Origin: Cryptomeria japonica
Lineage: Eukaryota; Streptophyta; Pinopsida; Cupressales; Cupressaceae
Assembly: GCF_030272615.1 (NCBI RefSeq)
Contig: NC_081409.1
Location: 242,725,924 to 242,789,923, forward strand
DNA length: 64,000 nucleotides
Reading direction: 5' to 3'
Part shown: positions 1 through 10,808 of the stretch, in pieces
Layout: each line of letters starts with the position of its first letter
Position numbering within the stretch: the first letter of the stretch is position 1
Position numbers and translations under genes: made by a program
Notes under the pieces: generated by a model
Told to the model about the DNA's origin: nothing
Database searches by the model: none
Seen by the model: only the letters and a program-made list of their open reading frames with translations

Positions 1-499
1 AATAGTATGGCCATGAATACCATGATGTGGATGATCAAGCATATCAATATGATTATTAGGATGGTCTAAGCCAACATGAGTTGCCATCTCATGTCTTTCA
101 ACATTTGCACTATCTCATGAGATAGAGATATAAACAAGGAAAACCATAAAATCAAGATATCAAGACCTTTATTGATGTAGCAATAATGCAAGTGTAGAGT
201 GAACATTGGTGAGGAATAGATACATCTAACACAAGGACAACCTATTGTCAAGATGAATGAAGCTAATAGAAAAATGAGAGGGAAAAGAAAAGGGTGGATG
301 TTGTTGAAAAAAATATTAAAAATTGTTGGAAATTTGTAATCCAAAAAAAAATTGATGAGATACAGTGCTTAGAAAATATGTGACTATATGAAAATCTGAA
401 AATTAAGTTGTCTTAAAGTTAAAAACCATTCATATAATCACATTCTTTGTTATGCAGAAAACTATCATTTTAACATGCCCAATAAATCTATTTTAGTGA

Positions 500-1161
500 A
501 CATAAAGGAACATTATTTCACCGTAAGATAGTAGCAATAATAAAGTATAAATAAGCAACACAAGAAGAACATCTCACAACACAGGATTTTATGTGGATAA
601 ACCCTTCGAGGAAAAAACTCCACCAAGAAGAGAGGCCAATGTTTGTATTATCTTCATTAAATATAGATTACATACAATCCTTCCATCACCTTTTCAACCT
701 TCAATCCAACAACACTTGTGCACAAAAATGAACTCACATATTGTCTCCATCTGAAGTCCTTGATATATAGACTTATGGAGGCCCAAAATACCACTATAGA
801 ACATTACCATGGGCAAAAACAAGGTTCCAAAAAACAATGGTAAAAATCCATGAGACTCGACATTGAGATTCCCTCTTGAAAGTTCAAAAATAACACCATT
901 ATTGCACTTACAACTCTATGAAAATTATCATAAGATTATTTTACATGTCATAAACTTTCATAACATGCACCATCTAAGACATCGATAATAATAGATGCTC
1001 TTACACAAGTCATACACTAATAATAGATTCTAGGAACCCCATATTTAAATTTATGGCCAACCTTGTAGTCAATGTGAATAGTAACCATAACCTATAAATA
1101 ATTAACAAACTATTGCCAGTAAATAAATAATTATTGGTTCAATAAAATATTTTTACTTGCA
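500..1161 (-). mobile_element. Probable decayed Ty1/copia LTR (minus strand)
   Basis: On the minus strand, about 620-560 reads like the R-U5 part of plant copia LTRs: a T-rich TTTTTTCCTCGAAGGGTTT block, then CCACATAAAATCCTGTG. On the same strand a purine-rich GAGGGGTGGGAG (about 1190-1170) lies just before a TG at 1161, which would be the polypurine tract and LTR start of a 3' LTR. No second LTR or target duplication was found, and the inner end near 500 is a guess. It could equally be a chance match in old repeat DNA. Confidence 0.35.
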
Positions 1162-3480
1162 TTGGTGAAACTCCCACCCCTCATGAATAATTTACAAATA
1201 ATATTAGGAGTAATTAATTACATGGGATTTCATAAGGTTGATGGCACCTTAATCCGAATATTCTCCCACTTAACATCATACATTGTAAAAACACCCATAG
1301 GAATCACCTGAACAAATGAAAACCATCCCTTAGCTACACATGTACCACTTGATTCTTTAACATGCTTTTGTGCTCCAACAAGACACTTGCAATGACTACC
1401 ACCATTAAGGAAGAACTCCTCAAATCCTCCATCATGCCACCTATGGAAGAAAAGGAACATGCCAAGGTGAAGCATAGGTCAATTGTCATCAAGTCCTACT
1501 CAAATCTATACATGAACACAAGCATCAAATTCAAATGATAACAATGGCTCTAAGTAACGGCTTGAGTCATACCACCTAGAACAACAACTAAAACAAATTG
1601 CAATGCATCCAAGCTAGCCATACCTCAAATCAAGGCACACCAACATAGATAAAACTTCATGTCATCAATATATCAACTCAAACTAAAATCAAGTCTTTGT
1701 ATATCCATCCTCCTACCTCAATGCAACATCCCAATGCATAGATGACCAAAGACAAGGCCAATTAGATTTTTTTGCAATTACTGAAAAAATCTTGTGTATA
1801 TAGAAAACCCACATTTGAATCATCCCATTACAATTGATAGGCTTGTACACACCTATAAATTGCATAACTTGTAGATCCTAATATATTGAAATTAAAAAAC
1901 TTGCCATCGCATCAATAATCATCAAACCAAGATATAAAAAAGGATAACTAGACATATATCCAGAAACTCCCACTACATGAGTAATACCAAATCTGAAAAA
2001 TAGATCAAAGAATGTCGAGTTTATCTATAGTACTTCACACAGGGGATGTGGCTAATTCCTCTATCACACAGTGTCAAGGAAACATACACTGATCTCCAAA
2101 TCCTACAAACAAACATGCTACAATACCTCTCTCACCACTAGTTCCCATACCTCTCCTAAGTTCTTCAAACTCATACATATGAATAGAATCATCTAGGAAA
2201 AAGAACAAGACCAAAGAGAGAACCTAAAAATCAAACCATATCTTTATTCCACACTAACATGTATTGAGTTGTGTAAAGTAATATCTCCTTTATCCAAAAC
2301 TAAAAGGGTGTCAACATCTAACATTCAAAATATAATGAAAACATGTCGACAATAGATGTAAGCCTCCCATACTAAAGGTATATCATACAAACCAATTATT
2401 CTCATAACAAAGGGAATAAGCCTAAAGCCACAAACCATTTCTTGTATCTCTCCAAATAAGTCCTCAAAACTATATCCATAGACCAAGACCAATAACACAT
2501 AGAACAACGAAAATGCATAAAACCATGCATCTTCTTCTCAACAAGTCCTTATAATATATGTATTCAAGACTTAACTCATATGAGAAGACAAGATACAAAA
2601 TAAGAATGCATCTGATATTCAAGTGAGCAATACCTCTCGGACCATTCACACATAGATTAGACCAAGAGTGGGATTTAAGATTGTCCTATGCACACAACAT
2701 TGAGCATTAAAATCTTATAATATAGAGCAATCTTATCTTCGGGTCCATAAAGGATTCGCATCCATAACTAAGTGTAGGATCCTCAATCTTTCTACTGAAA
2801 TCATCATCGAAGAGTAACCATATCAATACATGATCCAATAAACAAGAGATCTTGTAGTCTTACCCAAGTCTCTTTACACTCCATGAGCATATACCAATCA
2901 TTCCATGCCAACTTCAAATGCAACCTTACAAAATCATGAAGCTCCAAGCAAATGATTAAAACTCAAAACCAAAGAGAACCAACAAGTCCATTGTCAAAGT
3001 TCCAACTATGGAATCAGAAAACATGTCATGACACCATGATCTATCATAAATAATATATTATGGTCTCAAGAGAACCTACATCATGCCAACACTCTAATTT
3101 GAAATCAATATTACATCATGACATAATATAAACCATACTCCAAACCAAAAACAACATCTCCAAACATATGAAGATAACAATCTCCTATCAATGAAACCTA
3201 AGATGTCAAAGAACTCTCACTACATATAAAATAGAATCCAAGATTCTATACTTTAAGACATCAACAAACATTGAATAAAATCATCCGCCATCCAATGGTG
3301 AATCCACATAACTACCACAAGCTCCCACTAAACTACATAACCAATCTCTCTAAGCATTGTGATAACCCTCTCCTAACTAAAGACCTTGTGTGGCCCCAAC
3401 ACAATCAAAGAAGGTATAATATTGTAGATGTCTAAATTGGAAGAGTCAAACCGCAATATCTAAATAAGAAGGTATAATAT
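1162..3480. other. AT-rich repeat-derived sequence without a recognisable gene
   Basis: No reading frame here gives a recognisable domain, and stops are dense on both strands. If the minus-strand copia LTR to the left is real, this could be the eroded body of that element, but I see no integrase, RT or RNase H motif. At 3411-3440 and 3469-3498 the block around aaggtataatattgtagatg occurs twice, 58 bp apart, a short local duplication next to the LTR-like segment that follows. Confidence 0.4.
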
Positions 3481-4660
3481 TGTAGATGTCTAAAATTAAT
3501 TAAATTAATATTTAGTTAATTTAAGCCTTTCCAGATAATTAATAAATTTAAATGTGTTGATCTTTTTCCTATTAGGATTAATTAAATCAAATTTAATTAA
3601 TCTTATCACTATAGTCCAATAATTAATTTATCAAAATTAATTATTTTTCCTATTCTTTTAAAGTCCCCCCAATCATTATTTCTTCTAAATCTCTATTAGT
3701 TAATTAACTTTAATTAACTAAGCTAACCATGTGATTCTTGCAAAACACCTTTTCTTATCCTATCATCTAGCCTAAATAATCACCCTCTAATCACACTTGT
3801 CATTTTCCTCAATTTCATATTCCTCCACTCATCATCTCTCTGCCTGTCACATCCTCCTAACTTTCCCACTTTCGCTCAAATCCCCCATCAAACCACCTAA
3901 TCAACACCCTTAGTCATTTGCACATTCATAATCACGTAAATGGCTTTCCCATCTCATCTTCCAAACCTTAAATTCTAGAAACTTTGTCTCTTCCAAGGAA
4001 TGTAAAATCTTTGCACATTCCCATGCCCCTCTTCCCAAGGAATTTTTAATTCCTTTTTCTCATTTAGCCTTCCCATAGAATCTTTTATTTTGAACTTTTC
4101 AATTCCTCCTCTCTTCCCCTAAGGAATTTTATATTCCTTTTTCTCTTTCCAATGTACTCGGGGAATTCTTCCCATGTACTTGTGGGGTGGGGAGACAAGA
4201 AATGCCTTCATGCCATATCTCTTAGATCCCACACCTTGAACTTTCAATTCTCTCCCACTTTCTCTCAATCCTCGCCCTCCATTGCAAATCGATCTTATCC
4301 CTCCATTTTGCCCTCCTCCAATCTATAAATTGGAGTATGATCTCCTCACAAATGATCCATATTTTATGCAATTTTGTGATGTCCATGTGAGATTTTAATA
4401 CATCAAATATACCATCATAATGCCCATTTGTTGCCTCACACAATCCATCCCATCCATATCCATCATTTGATTCCAATCCATATCTTGTTGTGTAGTGGAG
4501 AGCAATCCACGATCCACCATCAAAGGAGAAAATCAATTCAAGTGGATCATAGGGTGCATATCCACTTCATCAAGCTCAATCAAAGGAAGAAGCAAGAATC
4601 TAGGTATAATGGCTTGTTTGTGCATTTGAATGCTTTCTTTTGTGTTTTATTTATAATTTA
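3481..4660 (+). mobile_element. LTR-like AT-rich segment, possibly a solo LTR related to element C
   Basis: It starts TGTAGATGTCTAAAATTAAT, close to the start of element C's LTRs (TGTAGACATCTAAAATTGTC), and continues with the same kind of alternating taattaa/tttattta blocks. A TATA-like ctataaatt lies near 4322, and gaagaa...ggtataatgg near 4590-4615 recalls the end of the C LTR. I could not fix the right end or find a target duplication, so the right border is approximate. The six-base-type similarity could also reflect shared AT-richness. Confidence 0.3.
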
Positions 4661-5630
4661 TGCACTAACAATTAGAATAGGATTTTAACCTCTTCAAGAC
4701 TTTCCTCTTGCACTGAGGACCAAATTAGCAACCCCTCCAATTCGTACAAAAGATCACTCACATGAAATAAATAAAAATAAACTCAATTACCAAATAACAT
4801 ATCCCACAAATAAGTGAGTAAATAAATAAATAATTCATTCCCACTCAATGAAGATACCATAATAATATTATCCACAAAATAATATAAATAAGAGGTAATA
4901 TAAATAATATAATATGAGACCCATTTAATATACTCCCACATAAGTAATCATTCAAACATAGGATTATACATTATAATTTATTATCGCCTCAACCATAAAA
5001 TATCAAACCAACAATAAAATTAAATAAAACACATCATACCTAACATAAAACCTAACAAGATGACTCAAGCCAATGATACTAGAACTCACATAGGACACTT
5101 GCTATGGTTAAGATATGGTAGGGCCTTAATGTCACCTCTGATCAACTGCCATTAGGATTAAAGGCATGCTAAGACCCGTGAGAAGAGGCGAAGTTTATGC
5201 CTAGTACCTACATCCTTTACAACACCAAGCATCTATACACGACATATATATAAACATAAGATACACAAGCAAGGGAAAGAGAATCGCAACATCACACACC
5301 CCGCTCAAATATGAGCCATGTGACATTGTCCTTTTCACATCCACAACAATAAGACATCATGAAAAAGATATAACATAATAAATGACATAAACATCATATG
5401 TATCTAACGGAGACACTAAATTAGGGTTGGCACAAGATAAATCATCATAAGCAATAAACATAAACCATATCTCCTAAATAATGAATAGTTACGAAACTAG
5501 TCATGACTTGACATCAATAATTTATCCAAAGTATAGAATCAACATCATAGTAATCATAATGAATCTATTAATATCAAAGAGAATACCAATATAGAGAGTG
5601 AAACAAGAAGAAAGGAGTGTCAAGAACACA
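4661..5630. other. Intergenic AT-rich DNA, no gene seen
   Basis: About 1 kb of A/T-rich sequence with ataataaata runs and no frame showing a known domain. It ends at the left target duplication of element A. No promoter, RNA gene or repeat boundary could be supported. Confidence 0.5.
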
Positions 5631-5635
5631 AACAA
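5631..5635. repeat. Left target-site duplication of element A (aacaa)
   Basis: The five bases aacaa sit directly before the first TG of the left A LTR and recur directly after the last CA of the right LTR at 48659-48663. A perfect 5-bp duplication 43 kb apart shows that both LTRs arrived in one insertion. Confidence 0.9.
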
Positions 5636-7153
5636 TGTTGGCATTGTATTGTCATTGATATCAGTCGATATGCAAGATGTTGTTACCGACATTGGAGATT
5701 GTTGGCATGTTGATGTCAACCGATAAATCTATCAACCGGTAAGCAAGCAAACTCGATAAGTGCGGTCCGAGATAGCATGTTCTAACCGACAGAACTGAAA
5801 AGTGCATGATATGAAGGATAATCGATTAGTGTATACCGGGAGCATGTTCGGTCGATGACCGAGTTTGAACCAACACAATCAAGTGAGTTGGATGCTGACA
5901 AAGATGTCACGTGGACTCCACGTGGCGAACATGCAGTGGTAGGTGAATGGTGCATCGACGAGGTAGTTGCCGACTAGGTCGGTATTAAATATCGACGACA
6001 AAAATCACAGATGGGTTGCAAAGGATTGCGGCTCAAAGCAAATCAAAGAGTAGAGATTTTATTCTTTGACATTATGATCTAAGCAGGATATCCAATTGTC
6101 TTGTTGATCCGGAGAAAGAAACAGTCAGATCATTTAATGTGATTGATAAAATCAATACTGATGAACAAAGTCTAGTTTGCTAAATATAGTAAATGTTTAT
6201 AGGAAGAATAAATATAGGACAAAGATTTTTTGTTGACCTATTGTAGGTTGTTGATTCAAGAAGATGAGATCCCATTTGATACGAAGTATGGTCGGTGAAG
6301 AAAACCCTAAGCGCATGAAGTTTGAGTTTTGTTTTGGCAGGAAAGCATGTATATAAATATGCAAATCAAAGATTTAAGAAATTAGATAGTATGTCGGATG
6401 AGTGATGAGAAAGTGTGATTCTGTCAGGTGAGAGCTGATCAGTTCCAACATTGATAGCAAAACCTTGAAGTGACTGAGTGTTAGCTAAAGAACTGATAAG
6501 GAAGGTTTAACTGACAAGGTTTAAGGTAACCGATAGATAGTTACACAGTGTAACAATTCATCTAACCGGTAGTGTTTAAACCGGTAAGGTAGCAATAGAG
6601 AGTGAAGGAGAGAAGAATGGGTTTCTGAGAAGATCCGACAAGGTAAAAACTGAGTTGTTGAGGATTCAGACAAAAAGAACAAAGGACCAGTAGAGAATAA
6701 GCAGTGTGACAGAAAGGAGTTTAACCGACAGAGAGAATTGTTTGCAGGGGTTACAAAACTCATTTGTAACAGGTGTTTATCATTGTATTGATTTTATATC
6801 TCATTGTATTTCACTGAGTGGATGCTCGGTGCAGGGTTTGGTGCTCAAAATAGAATAGGGGTTGGTGCTCCTTTGGGTAGGTGCCCATAAATTGCTAGGG
6901 GTTGGTGCTCCTTGGGTTGGTGCCCTAAACATTGTAAAATTGTTATTTCTTTGTGAGGCTGGATTGGAGAAGTAGATCTCCAACAACATTTCTCACCGAA
7001 GTTTTTCCCACATTCGGTTTTCCTCGTATATCTGGTGTTATGTGATGTGCTCTTGTGTGTGGTTGCTTGTTATTATCCAACTAGTTGCACACATTGTTTG
7101 AAATTGTTGATTCACTCCCCCCCCCCTCTTTCAGTGATATCTTGTGTTCTACA
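5636..7153 (+). repeat. Element A 5' LTR
   Basis: 1518 bp from TGTTGGCATTG to TTGTGTTCTACA. It matches the 3' LTR along its length but is longer. Near 6820-6930 it carries an extra partial copy of a ggggttggtgctcctt unit, and near 6050-6095 it keeps about 30 bp missing from the 3' copy. A TATA-like tatataaata is at about 6350. Motifs of the type AACCGATA/AACCGGTA/AACCGACA recur many times. A run of ten or more C lies near 7119. Confidence 0.93.
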
Positions 7154-7155
7154 AT

Positions 7156-7167
7156 TGGTATCAGAAC
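7156..7167 (+). other. Element A primer binding site (initiator tRNA-Met type)
   Basis: TGGTATCAGAAC lies two bases after the LTR. The usual plant copia PBS, complementary to the 3' end of initiator tRNA-Met, is TGGTATCAGAGC, so there is one mismatch. Confidence 0.88.
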
Positions 7168-7228
7168 ATTAGGTTCCCGGTTGGTCAAAGATTTATCTAG
7201 CTTGGGTAGATTCTGGTTTAAGATCACA

Positions 7229-7861
7229 ATGGCAAGGAATGAATCCTCCTCCTCCAAATCTCCCACGTTTGATGGTACCAACTATGCCTTCTGGAGCAGA
7301 AGAATGGAAACCTATATGTCCTCCCTAGGTTTTGATGTTTGGATGTCGGTGAAGAATGGGTATACTATCCCTAATGCTCCTCCTATAGATTCGGATGCTA
7401 AGAAGGAATATGAAAACAATGCCAAGGCCAAGCATGCTATTCTCAGTGGATTGTCTGATAATGAGTTTGTTAATGTTATGCACTGCTCATCTGTCGAGGA
7501 AACTTGGGATAAGTTGAAGAGATTGTTTGAAGGAGATGTCAAGGTCAAGGAGGCTAAATTGCAAACACTAAGAGGTTAGCTTGAAGGCCCGAAGATGAAA
7601 GATGAAGAAAAGATTGTTGATTACCTTCAAAGAGTTGATGAAATGGTGAATACTATTAGAGGACTTGGAGAGAATATAGTCGATGAAGTCATTGTCAAAA
7701 AGGTACTTAGATCTCTCACATCTAAATACGATACAAATGTCTCTGCAATAGAAGAAGTCAAGGATCTGAAAACCTTTTCAATAGATGAGTTATTTGGGTC
7801 CCTAACTGCTTATGAGATGAAAACAATCAGTGAACGAACTTCAAAGAAAGAGGTTGCTTTC
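7229..7861 (+). pseudogene. Element A gag, N-terminal part
   Basis: The ATG at 7229, 62 bp after the PBS, opens a copia Gag (UBN2-like): FDGTNYAFWSRRM near residue 15, then helices with VEETWDKLKRLFEG, and after a stop DYLQRVDEMVNTIRGLGE. One in-frame TAG at 7577 fits a CAG codon changed by C to T, because the frame continues unchanged on both sides. The frame is cut at 7861 by element B and resumes at 42173. The remaining Gag, with its zinc knuckles and coiled coil, lies beyond the insertion. Gag would have formed the particle shell. The identification is by motif memory, not alignment. Confidence 0.85.
7857..7861. repeat. Left target-site duplication of element B (ctttc)
   Basis: ctttc lies directly left of the B LTR and again directly right of the far B LTR (42173-42177). 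It is part of A's gag, which proves that B jumped into A. Confidence 0.93.
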
Positions 7862-9281
7862 TGTATGCGGGAAAAGTGGGTCGATAGAACTTAAAATGTG
7901 AAAAATGAAGCCTAAGGAGCCTTGCTCACACACCCACTCGACTTCTTGGTGCAAGCTATGGAGTCATGAAGTATGGCTCAGCTTCCCAAAGTTGGTTCCA
8001 TGGTTCTCTATCTCACAAGGTCCCTCAAACCAATGTCTTTGCTCTCAGATCATTGAGCAAAGTGGTTTAGGGATGACAAATGCAAGAACGAGGGATGCTT
8101 TGGTTGATTTTAAGATGAAATGCATCCTAAACTATGCATGATCCTATAAATGCAATAAACTAGATTATAAGATGACAAGATTAGTAGCAAGACTATCCTA
8201 GCATGATATACTGGTCCATGATTAAGCTAAATGATAAAGAAAATACTCTAAACATGCATATATAAATTAATTCATGTTGAAAAGAGAGGCTAAATGATGA
8301 GCACAAATGATATATTAAAGCTTGGATAGATTTTAGTATAAGTGTGATGATAAAGACTTGGATGATTAAAATGGATGAATGAGAGCTCTATTTATAGCAA
8401 AAATAGGGCAATGAATGGCCAGGATTGAAAGAGGTAGTCAAGGGTTGAGTTTGAAAGTTAGGAATCCATGTTTGCAATTTGCACCAATGAAATGGTGACA
8501 ATTGTCAACATAGGGTTGGTTGAGAGGAGATGTAAGAAGCATTAAATGCTTGAGAAGACCTCATGGTTATCTTAGGGGGTAAGGGTTATGGTCAAGTTAG
8601 GATTACCCATTGGATAAAGCTTTTACCCAAAGGATAAACTCTTGTGCAAAGGATTAAGGATAACCATGGTCAAAGCAATAAATGCTTGATGAGACCCTTG
8701 GGTTACATGGAGGTTGAGTTTAGGGAAATTCTTTAATCATGCTAGAGGGTTGAGTTAACCATTAATGGTTTGGGAGACTTTCAAAGTTAAGTGGTTGAAG
8801 CCTTTAAGGGTTTTCAAAGACTTTGAGGATTTAAGAAGTGACTTCCCATTGCTTAGGGATGTGACAATATTTAGATGGGTTAGGTTAATTTAGAAGTAAT
8901 TAGAAGAGTCTAGAAGGGGTTAGGAATAGGGTTTAGGAAGCAAGTGGGAGATGAAGGATTTTGCAAGTGGATGGATGGATAATAGGATTTAATTGAATAA
9001 AATAAATTTAATTCAATTTGTTTGCAATAAGGGAAATTAAATAAATTAGATTTATTAATTAAATTTGAATTTAATTAAAAAGTGGATAGGGGATTTAATT
9101 GAATAAAATGATTTATCATAATAAATGGTAAAAGAGGTCTAGTGAATTTAATTAAATAAATGGAGTAATTTACTTAATTAAATAGAAGAATGTAAGTAAT
9201 TCAATTAAATTGGATTTAATTAAATAGAGAAATTAACATAAGATATTCATTTAGGAATATGGTCATTTTTATACGTCTACA
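7862..9281 (-). repeat. Element B 3' LTR
   Basis: 1420 bp, read on the minus strand from TGTAGACGTATAAAAATGACC to CCGCATACA. A TATA-like ctataaatag on the minus strand (8398-8388) is the probable core promoter. The half near 8950-9240 is rich in taattaaat blocks. It aligns to 40730-42172 with scattered single-base changes and small indels. Confidence 0.93.
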
Positions 9282-9295
9282 TTTTGCCCCTCTTT
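9282..9295 (-). other. Element B polypurine tract
   Basis: On the minus strand AAAGAGGGGCAAAA directly precedes the 3' LTR. Element C has the identical 14 bases before its own 3' LTR, although the LTRs of B and C are largely different. This also fixes B on the minus strand. Confidence 0.85.
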
Positions 9296-9613
9296 GAAGT
9301 GACGCATGTGCACATGTTAATTCAAAGAAAATGTTGTGTCGTCATGATTTATGATCAAATAAATTTTTTTATGTCATTTTGAGATATGTCATGCCCCAAA
9401 TTTTATGTTTGATGTTGATAATGCCCCCTCGAGAGATGAATCAAATTTTGGAAAATTTGATTTGATTTGATAAGTGTGTTTGCATTGTAAAATGTTGGCT
9501 ATGTGGAATGCTAATAATTGATTCATCTCCCGATATGGATGTGTGCGAGGGTATGAGGAAGATCACGAGCGAATTACATGCTCAAATCCCCTAACCTTAA
9601 TTTTATTTTACCC

Positions 9614-9620
9614 TATAAAA
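9614..9620 (+). promoter_or_regulatory. Putative TATA box of B's antisense PMD gene
   Basis: TATAAAA in the context ccctataaaagggg lies 75 bp before the proposed exon-1 ATG, a typical plant distance to a start site and short 5' UTR. In element C a TATAAGA occupies the matching place. Expression itself is not shown by the sequence. Confidence 0.55.
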
Positions 9621-9694
9621 GGGGAAAAATGCATTGTTTTGTCTCATTTGTGCTTGTTGACTTTGGAGAGAAAGACTTTTGGAGAGAAGACAAA

Positions 9695-9769
9695 ATGCCT
9701 ATCCCGTATTCTACACATCGATTTGAGCGCGTTCGGAGGTATCAGAGGTCTGCCGTGTATGGACCATCG
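9695..9769 (+). pseudogene. B antisense PMD gene, proposed exon 1
   Basis: ATG at 9695 gives 25 codons that end exactly at a canonical donor (cg|GTAAGT, 9770-9775). The peptide contains HRFERVRRYQ. The matching exon of element C encodes HRFDRVCRFQ before the same GTAAGT donor. Codon phase at the junction is 0, as at the acceptor at 10808, so the spliced frame runs into the PMD exon. The similarity between two elements whose surrounding noncoding DNA is unrelated is my main reason to call a real exon. No RNA evidence is available. The exon itself is open; the gene is broken downstream. Confidence 0.6.
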
Positions 9770-9901
9770 GTAAGTCAACCTTTTTGACCTCTTTTTGATT
9801 TTTTATTTTGTCGTTTTGGTCATGTTTTGAATTTTGGCACGCGGTTTTTTCGGTTCAGCACATACGAAACATTTCCTAGTGTATAAGGGTTTCATTTTTG
9901 G

Positions 9902-10310
9902 GTAGCGTCCGAAAACTTAGGGTAGCGCATAAATTTGATAGGTTAGTGCACATATTCGCTAGGTTAGCGCATAAATGCAACTTAGCGCATTAGGGACACA
10001 AGGTAGCGCAGAAGGTGAAATAGGTAGCGCGTCGGGTAGACCTAGCGCATTAGGTACACAGGGAGTCACATGGGTAGGGGTAAGTAGCGCATAGATTAGA
10101 CCTAGCGCATAGGGTTAGATAGGTAGCACAGACGCAGGATAGGTTAGCGCATGGGATAGGTTTAGCGCTTAGGGTAGCTTAGATGGCGCATTGGAAGAAA
10201 TAGGTAGCGCATAGAGTTAATCTAGCGTGTGGGGTAGATAGGATAGCGCGTGGAGAAAACAGGTTAGCACATGGAGTCAATCTAGCGCGTAGCCAAATTT
10301 AGTTAGCGCA
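9902..10310 (+). repeat. Array of about 20 TAGCGCAT-type motifs spaced 19-21 bp
   Basis: Motif positions (base before AGCGC or its variant): 9902, 9922, 9943, 9964, 9983, 10003, 10024, 10043, 10084, 10103, 10123, 10144, 10163, 10184, 10204, 10223, 10243, 10264, 10283, 10303. Only one slot, near 10063, is degenerate. The mean step is about 20 bp, two turns of B-DNA. The 8-mer is far better kept than the spacers, though spacers share ggta/gggta fragments, so the array may have grown as a minisatellite. The same motif, in the same orientation relative to transcription, fills two clusters in B's gag-pol leader. Confidence 0.9.
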
Positions 10311-10515
10311 TGCGGTTGGTTTGGTGAGAAAAGATGATTTGTGAGCGAGAAAAATTGATAGGACAAGGTCAGTTTTGCTAGGATAGGTGTAAATGTTTCG
10401 TTTCTATGTTTGTTGTCATGATTTTGATAGTTTGTCCAATATAAGTGCCGATATAACTTGGTTTGTTTTGCGATTTTTTAAAGTTATTCATAGATATTCA
10501 TGTGGATTTGATATA

Positions 10516-10721
10516 AACTTGATTTGATTTGCATTGTTTCAAGTTAATATATGTGGAGCTTGATTTGTGTTACAAGCTGATATGATTGTGGAACTTGAGT
10601 TGTTTTACAAGCTGATATGGTTTGGAAACTTGAGTTGTGTTACAAGTTGATGTGATGTGGGGACTTGAGTTGTGTTACAAGTTTGATATGGTTTGTGAAA
10701 ACTTGAGTTGTGTTACAAGTT
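10516..10721 (+). repeat. Hairpin array, about 35-bp period, conserved loop
   Basis: Six stem-loops with arms AACTTG/CAAGTT or variants: 10516-10545, 10557-10578 (AGCTTG/CAAGCT, a compensated pair change), 10592-10613 (one mismatch), 10627-10648, 10662-10683 (G-T pair) and 10700-10721. In five of them the loop is a ten-base a(t/g)ttg(t)(g/t)tta. Starts of units 2-5 are exactly 35 bp apart. The array sits between the motif array and the PMD exon, as in element C. Whether DNA or RNA folds is unknown. Confidence 0.75.
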
Positions 10722-10808
10722 GATATGGATAGATATCATGTGATTTTGATTTTGAGATCTATGTTTTGATGAGGAAACTGATATTGGACTTGTTTTATTG
10801 TTTGACAG

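Larger units (their letters stand above)
9770..10808 (+). other. Proposed intron of B's antisense PMD gene, carrying motif and hairpin arrays
   Basis: It starts GTAAGTCAACC and ends tgtttgacAG. The 1039-bp intron begins T-rich, then holds a 20-bp-spaced TAGCGCAT array (9902-10310) and a 35-bp-period hairpin array (10516-10721). The equivalent C intron (799 bp) has the same parts in the same order with different sequences. The splice sites are predicted by eye from GT-AG consensus and phase agreement. Confidence 0.55.

Noticed and set aside
4222-4688. Overlapping frames in the left flank as a small gene
   Set aside because: Both strands are open over low-complexity cat/atcc repeats inside an LTR-like segment; no known domain.
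9902-10310. Regularly spaced short repeats looked at first like a CRISPR array
   Set aside because: The repeat is only about 8 bp, spacers about 12 bp, no cas genes, and the context is a plant retrotransposon.
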